DNA of 11,030 bases from an uncultured Eubacteriales bacterium (GTDB lineage Bacteria; Bacillota; Clostridia; Lachnospirales; Lachnospiraceae): positions 1 to 11,030 of the forward strand of contig ONWK01000068.1 in assembly GCA_900321505.1 (NCBI GenBank), in the 5' to 3' direction. The notes under the pieces were generated by a model. That model made no database searches. It was not told where the DNA came from and worked only from the letters and a program-made list of their open reading frames with translations. Of the stretch, positions 7,310-11,030 are shown in pieces; positions within the stretch are counted from its first letter, which is position 1; the number at the start of each line of letters is the position of its first letter. The position numbers and the translations under genes are program-made.

Positions 7310-7906
7310 GAAATACCATTTGGAAGTAAGACCGAAAAAGCGCTTAAGCCTGTATCTTCTGTAGGCCTTCACATATTTTCTGGCATATGCAAAAGCTGCA
7401 TCCTCGCCTTCTTCCGCCAGCTTATTCAGCAGCAGCTCCAGCTTTTCTTTAGTATAAGGATGAAGCATAACCTTTCCTTTGCCATGGCTGTAATACTCAA
7501 GCGCCGAACTGTCGGTATAATCATTACCCTTATAGATCTTGCTTGCTGCTATGCGGTCGCAGAACATTTCCACGATATAATTATCCGGCATCTTCATTCC
7601 CGTCATCCCGGGGACCTTGCGCGTCACATCATAGTCCACCCAGTATTCCAGATGGTGTTTGTTTCTCCCCTTATGGTGAAGCCACGCAGTAGTCACGCCC
7701 TTTGCCTCGCGCTCGGCGTCATTCGGACTGCGGTCGCCCTGATAATACTTTACACCTACCAGGAACTCCGAAGGCCCGTATTTAGATAGATCATGCATCA
7801 ATCCCTGCCTGTAAAGCCCGCAGCGAAAGCACAGTTTTCCAACCAGAAGCTTATGTCTGGTTATAGTTGAAAAATGATGAATTCCGTTTTTTATCAGTTT
7901 AAACAT
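7274..7906 (-). CDS. DUF5662 family protein
   Basis: This 210-residue soluble protein matches my memory of DUF5662, an uncharacterised family common in Clostridia; the hallmarks are GLMHDLSKYGPSEF at about 35-48 and WLHHKGRNKHHLEYW at about 75-89. No signal peptide or membrane segment is seen. Conserved-looking His18, His38-Asp39, His77/78, His84/85 and Asp117 fall in an order resembling HD-domain metal phosphohydrolases, so a metal-dependent hydrolase fold is an inference rather than an established function. There is also a CFRC pair (Cys27, Cys30), and the basic C-terminal stretch RRYRLKRFFG could bind nucleic acid or membrane. The start codon overlaps the kinase stop codon in TAATG, so the two proteins are likely made together. 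The 3' end of the gene lies in a strong nested hairpin. Confidence 0.8.
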   Translation of the reverse strand: MFKLIKNGIHHFSTITRHKLLVGKLCFRCGLYRQGLMHDLSKYGPSEFLVGVKYYQGDRSPNDAEREAKGVTTAWLHHKGRNKHHLEYWVDYDVTRKVPGMTGMKMPDNYIVEMFCDRIAASKIYKGNDYTDSSALEYYSHGKGKVMLHPYTKEKLELLLNKLAEEGEDAAFAYARKYVKAYRRYRLKRFFGLTSKWYFFSTPDAEHPES

Positions 7907-7915
7907 TATCTCTCC
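7904..7915 (-). promoter_or_regulatory. Ribosome binding site and TAATG stop-start junction for DUF5662
   Basis: On the minus strand GGAG (7915-7912) lies inside the last kinase codons, five bases before the ATG of the DUF5662 gene, and the kinase TAA and this ATG share one base (7906). The arrangement fixes the start codon and is typical of translational coupling. Confidence 0.75.
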
Positions 7916-10632
7916 ACGTTGCTCAGTTTATTCACCAGATCTCTGATCTCATTCATCACGGAGTTATGCTCTGCATGAAGTTTGTTCACATCCCCTTCAG
8001 CCGCCGCCTGCTCCAGTTCCCTTGTCTTTTCATACAGTGACATGGCGCCTATGGTTTTTGATGCGCTCTTCGTTGAATGAACAAGTATTCCGTAATCCTT
8101 TATCCGGTCTTCCTTCAGATATCTGTCCAGATCCTTTATCCTTCCGAGTGCCGCATCAATATAATCATGAACGATCTCGATATAAAAATCCCTGTCTCCT
8201 CCGCAATAATTAAGGCCATCATTCACCGCCAGGCCTATCCCACGCAATCCGGCAAAATAACTTTCCTTTGCTTCATCCGAATCAAGGATCCCCTCAGCCT
8301 CGTCATGTGACTCATCCAAATCATAGCCGTCCTGCACAGGCGCAAAATCCATGATCTCATATTCTCCCGAATCATTGTGGCTGACTGTCTCCGTAGTGGT
8401 CCTCACAACAGATTTTCTTTCAACAGGCGTTCTCTCACCGGTCTTCTTCTGATCCGGAGCCAATTCGGCCAGGGCCTTCTCCGGAAGGTATTTTCTGAGC
8501 ACAGCTTCCAGCTCCGGAAGCTGTATCGGCTTCGCAAGATAATCATCAAAGCCCGCCTCAAGATACATCTCCTTCGCACCGACCACCGCATTCGCGGTAA
8601 GGGCTATGACCTTTGTATTCCCCACAAGAGATCCCTCATACAGGGCTTCAAGAGTATCAAGCCCATCCATGCCCGGCATCATATGATCAAGGAAAAGAAT
8701 ATCAAATTCCTGCTTTTTCATGCACTCTATGGTCTCTTCACCTGATGAGCAGAGAACCGGCTTTATGCCGAACAATTTAAGAAGATTTGCGGCAACCTTA
8801 CGGTTCATTTCGTTATCATCCGTAAGCAGTATACGGGCAGACGGAGCATGCAGGCCTATCTTCTGTTCCGCAGCCACCGATGTGCTGCTGCTGTGATCAT
8901 ACTTTCCAATGGGTGTTATATCCACGGCTTCCACCGGAAGTTCAAAATAGAAGTTGGAGCCGACACCGTACTCGCTTTCTATCTTAAGTTCACTGCCCAT
9001 CATTTCAAGAAGCCTGGTCACAATGGAAATGCCGAGTCCTGTGCCTTCGATATGACGGTTCTTCTGCTCATCCAGCCGTTCAAAGGAGATGGAAAGCCTG
9101 TCGATATCCTCTTTTCTGATACCCGTTCCGGTATCCTTTACAGATACCAGAAGCCGTGCCAGTCCGTCCTCCACTCCAAGATTCTTAACGGAAAACAGGA
9201 TATATCCCTTCTCGGTATATTTCACTGCATTGGTCAGAATATTCATAATGACCTGGCTGATCCTGACATCATCTCCCAGCAGTCTTGACGGAAGGGATTC
9301 GTCCACCTCCACCCTCAGTTCAAGGTTCTTGGACTTTGCCCTTTCGGTGATGGAGTTCACCAGACCACTGATCAGCACCGTAGTATCAAACTCTACCGGT
9401 ACCAGATGCATCCTTCCATCCTCGATCTTTGAGAAATCAAGGATCGAGTTGATGATCGAAAGAAGTGTATTTCCGGCGCTCTTTATATTTGAAGCATATT
9501 CAACGGTTGAATCCTCCCTGGATTCATGGAGGATCATTTCATTCATACCGAGAATGGCATTGATGGGAGTCCTGATCTCGTGACTCATATCTGCCAGGAA
9601 ATTACTTTTTGCCTTATTGGCACTGTCAGCGGAATCCTTTTCCAGCTTCAGTACCCGGGCTTCGTAATCCTTCTTTCTCTCGATCTCCTTCATTTCCTCC
9701 ATCCGCTTGTTGAACTTTCTCTCACTGCGGTAGGTCAGGATATAGAAGACTGAGATCAGTATGAACACTACAAGATTGATCAGAATACTGCTGATCAGAA
9801 GATAGGTCGGAGCGCTGTACAGCTCTGAATTCTTTGTGACTATCACAAGCTGCCACTGATCCAGAACCTTGTCCACAAAGACGGTGCATTTCTCTCCGTC
9901 GATATTAAAATCAAAGTTGCCCTTGCCGACCGATCTTACCTTTTCGATCAGCTCGCTTTTCCCGGAATCTTCCTTATAGTTTTTACCCTTTTCATTCTTA
10001 TCGTTATGCGCTATTATCATGCCGTCCTGATCAACGATAAAGCCGTAACCGTATCCGTTGATCCTGATCTTTTCAACTATCTCCTGCACTCCGTCCAGTG
10101 TAAGATCCAGTGCCATGGCATTGCTGTTATCCGTAAGAGCCTTACCGACTGAAATGATCACGCTGCCCGTCTGCGCATCAACATAAGGAGGCACGATCGT
10201 AACCTCGCCCTTCCCCGCAACGGTGGTGATATACCAGTCTCTCTTCGTGGGGTCATAATCCTCAGGCGGCACCCAGCCCACACCGTCAACATAATTTCCC
10301 CTGATAACACCGTAGAGTCCGGTATAGCTCTCATCAAACTGCTGTTCCGTACGGGAGGATTCACGTGTGATATATTCTATGATCTCTTCATTGGTCGCAC
10401 CCTTATCCACCATATGGTCCACGGTATCAGCAGCCAGCCAGAGTACGCTTTTTGCCGTATTAAGATAGTTCTCAAGATCCGCAGTGATCGCAGCCGCCTT
10501 CTCATCACCCAGTTCCTGCACCGAAGAAAAGGCCGTCTGGAAGACCACCTTCGATGTAAAAACCACCAACAGCGCCATCAGTAAAAATGTAACCGCAAGC
10601 GTAATTATCAGATTTTTACGACTACGTTTCAT
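7906..10632 (-). CDS. Hybrid sensor histidine kinase (dCache - HisKA - HATPase - receiver - Hpt)
   Basis: This 908-residue membrane protein carries a whole phosphorelay. A transmembrane helix (about 8-30) and a second (about 275-300) flank an extracellular double-Cache sensor (about 35-270), with KRDWYITTVAGKGEV and IIAHNDKNEKGKN segments typical of dCache_1. A coiled-coil linker (about 303-340) leads to HisKA with the phospho-accepting His351 in SHEIRTP. The ATPase has an N box with Asn464/Asn468 (NILTNAVKYT), G1 DTGTGI at 500-505 and G2 GTGLG at 530-534. The receiver (about 598-715) has Asp604/Asp605, phospho-acceptor Asp649, Thr679 and Lys701. A loose acidic linker (about 720-790) precedes a C-terminal Hpt domain with His852 in VHSTKSASKT. 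All catalytic residues look intact. There is no DNA-binding output domain and no response regulator gene nearby, so the final acceptor is elsewhere. AGAGG lies 7 bases before the ATG. Confidence 0.95.
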   Translation of the reverse strand: MKRSRKNLIITLAVTFLLMALLVVFTSKVVFQTAFSSVQELGDEKAAAITADLENYLNTAKSVLWLAADTVDHMVDKGATNEEIIEYITRESSRTEQQFDESYTGLYGVIRGNYVDGVGWVPPEDYDPTKRDWYITTVAGKGEVTIVPPYVDAQTGSVIISVGKALTDNSNAMALDLTLDGVQEIVEKIRINGYGYGFIVDQDGMIIAHNDKNEKGKNYKEDSGKSELIEKVRSVGKGNFDFNIDGEKCTVFVDKVLDQWQLVIVTKNSELYSAPTYLLISSILINLVVFILISVFYILTYRSERKFNKRMEEMKEIERKKDYEARVLKLEKDSADSANKAKSNFLADMSHEIRTPINAILGMNEMILHESREDSTVEYASNIKSAGNTLLSIINSILDFSKIEDGRMHLVPVEFDTTVLISGLVNSITERAKSKNLELRVEVDESLPSRLLGDDVRISQVIMNILTNAVKYTEKGYILFSVKNLGVEDGLARLLVSVKDTGTGIRKEDIDRLSISFERLDEQKNRHIEGTGLGISIVTRLLEMMGSELKIESEYGVGSNFYFELPVEAVDITPIGKYDHSSSTSVAAEQKIGLHAPSARILLTDDNEMNRKVAANLLKLFGIKPVLCSSGEETIECMKKQEFDILFLDHMMPGMDGLDTLEALYEGSLVGNTKVIALTANAVVGAKEMYLEAGFDDYLAKPIQLPELEAVLRKYLPEKALAELAPDQKKTGERTPVERKSVVRTTTETVSHNDSGEYEIMDFAPVQDGYDLDESHDEAEGILDSDEAKESYFAGLRGIGLAVNDGLNYCGGDRDFYIEIVHDYIDAALGRIKDLDRYLKEDRIKDYGILVHSTKSASKTIGAMSLYEKTRELEQAAAEGDVNKLHAEHNSVMNEIRDLVNKLSNVER

Positions 10633-10694
10633 TTGTTAACCTCTTCGCAAAAAAGTATCTTAAAGCCGGACACTCGACAACTCACTATCTTTTT

Positions 10695-10723
10695 ATTATA
10701 GCCTCTGACCCATATCTTCACAA
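10695..10723 (-). promoter_or_regulatory. Promoter of the sensor kinase operon
   Basis: On the minus strand a -35 box TTGTGA (10723-10718) and a perfect -10 box TATAAT (10700-10695) are separated by exactly 17 bases, as expected for the housekeeping sigma factor. Transcription would start near 10688, giving a leader of about 55 bases before the kinase ATG at 10632. It probably drives the kinase and DUF5662 genes and may read on into dnaE. Confidence 0.75.
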
Positions 10724-10738
10724 GTAAAAAATGCTCTA

Positions 10739-10751
10739 ATGGGAAGCCCAT
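10739..10751. promoter_or_regulatory. Short inverted repeat between the divergent promoters
   Basis: ATGGG (10739-10743) and CCCAT (10747-10751) form a 5-bp inverted repeat around AAG. It sits between the kinase -35 box and the tRNA -35 box, a position where a regulator could bind. The repeat is short and could be chance. Confidence 0.25.
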
Positions 10752-10760
10752 AAAAATACC

Positions 10761-10789
10761 TTGTGTTTGAAAAAATGGTGTGCTATAAT
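10761..10789 (+). promoter_or_regulatory. Promoter of the tRNA-Thr gene (extended -10)
   Basis: TGCTATAAT at 10781-10789 is a perfect TATAAT preceded by the TGN extension. A partial -35 box TTGTGT lies at 10761-10766 with a 17-base spacer. Transcription would start near 10796, about 30 bases before the mature tRNA 5' end. The -10 box lies in an 11-base palindrome (GCTATAATAGC), and the bases after it are G/C-containing, as is common for stable RNA promoters. Confidence 0.8.
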
Positions 10790-10826
10790 AGCGTTCGTTG
10801 GTTTTGTGTATCTAATCAGGCAACCT

Positions 10827-10899
10827 GCTTCCGTGGCTCAGTCGGTAGAGCGATTGATTCGTAATCAATAGATCACGGGTTCGAGTCCCGTCGGGAGCT
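10827..10899 (+). tRNA. tRNA-Thr (anticodon CGT)
   Basis: The 73 bases fold into a complete cloverleaf. The acceptor stem pairs GCTTCCG with CGGGAGC, including one G-U pair. The D arm is GCTC/GAGC with an AGTCGGTA loop, the anticodon stem is ATTGA/TCAAT with loop TTCGTAA, the variable loop has five bases, and the T arm is ACGGG/CCCGT with TTCGAGT. The anticodon CGT reads the threonine codon ACG. The discriminator base is T and CCA is not encoded, so it must be added after processing. It is a single-tRNA transcript with its own promoter and terminator. Confidence 0.97.
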
Positions 10900-10906
10900 G
10901 TAAAGC

Positions 10907-10949
10907 AAAGTGCCGGAAGCTGTCTAACCGTTGCTTCCGGCACTTTTTT
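10907..10949 (+). terminator. Intrinsic terminator of the tRNA-Thr gene
   Basis: AAAGTGCCGGAAGC (10907-10920) pairs perfectly over 14 bp with GCTTCCGGCACTTT (10933-10946) across a 12-base loop, and the T run continues to 10949. It begins 8 bases after the tRNA 3' end. On the opposite strand it is followed only by TTTGCTTTA, so it is mainly effective in the plus direction. Confidence 0.93.
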
Positions 10950-10973
10950 ATGGGTGCTATCAGGTTGTCGGGT

Positions 10974-11013
10974 GAGTATCGTACTATCCAAAATGCTTTT
11001 TTACTCATAGTAC
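10974..11013 (+). other. Interleaved inverted repeats followed by a T-rich tract at the window edge
   Basis: GTACTAT (10981-10987) and ATAGTAC (11007-11013) are a perfect 7-bp inverted repeat followed by TTTTTCTTTTTG. GAGTA (10974-10978) can pair with TACTC (11002-11006), interleaved with the first pair. The simplest reading is a backup terminator after the tRNA unit. No gene is visible from 10950 to the end of the window. Confidence 0.35.
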
Positions 11014-11030
11014 TTTTTCTTTTTGCTAAA

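Noticed and set aside
7304..7330. KWYFFS near the DUF5662 C-terminus looks like the WYYF core of the wall-binding repeats
   Set aside because: It occurs once, without the glycine framework or tandem spacing, in a protein with no signal peptide; chance similarity is the simpler explanation.
10826..10940. TGCTTCCG repeated at the tRNA 5' end and downstream, as a possible integration attachment site
   Set aside because: Integrases usually use the 3' half of tRNA genes, the repeat is only 8 bases, and it is fully explained by the terminator arm; no integrase is present.
10865..11008. A 47-codon minus-strand frame starting MSKKAFWIVRYSPDNL
   Set aside because: It has only an A-rich stretch instead of a ribosome binding site, runs through the tRNA terminator, and ends inside the tRNA gene antisense.

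Overview
The window looks like a core-chromosome segment of a Gram-positive member of the Clostridia, most likely Lachnospiraceae. This is inferred from AGGAG-type ribosome binding sites, a tRNA gene without an encoded CCA end, a cell-wall-binding repeat protein, a dCache hybrid sensor kinase and a DUF5662 protein. No 16S rRNA or other phylogenetic marker is present, so the family-level call is tentative.

All six protein genes lie on the minus strand, so transcription runs from right to left. The order along transcription is: a membrane-bound hybrid sensor histidine kinase (10632-7906), a DUF5662 protein whose start codon overlaps the kinase stop by one base (7906-7274), dnaE for DNA polymerase III alpha (7220-3684), a small secreted cell-wall-binding repeat protein (3567-2929), a SpoU/TrmH-type RNA 2'-O-methyltransferase (2873-2091) and a glycoside hydrolase family 31 enzyme (1963-8). 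On the plus strand at the right edge is a tRNA-Thr(CGT) gene with its own promoter and a strong intrinsic terminator. The sensor kinase and tRNA promoters diverge from a shared region around 10.70-10.79 kb. No intergenic gap exceeds 300 bases.

The kinase and DUF5662 genes form a tight, probably translationally coupled pair. dnaE follows after 53 bases with no convincing promoter of its own, but a large nested hairpin spans the DUF5662 stop codon just before it. The wall-binding gene sits between dnaE and the methyltransferase, a place where I recall pfkA in many related genomes. The methyltransferase ends in a hairpin whose trailing T-rich bases are also the -10 element of the GH31 gene.

Most of the window is ordinary housekeeping and accessory content. 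The most interesting points are: an amino-acid-receptor-like residue layout in the kinase sensor domain; an HD-hydrolase-like His/Asp pattern in the coupled DUF5662 protein; the cysteine-rich C-terminal module of the wall-binding protein; the hairpin between DUF5662 and dnaE; and the tRNA terminator arm that is complementary to the tRNA acceptor strand. I found no clear new multi-gene system, CRISPR array, transposon or prophage.
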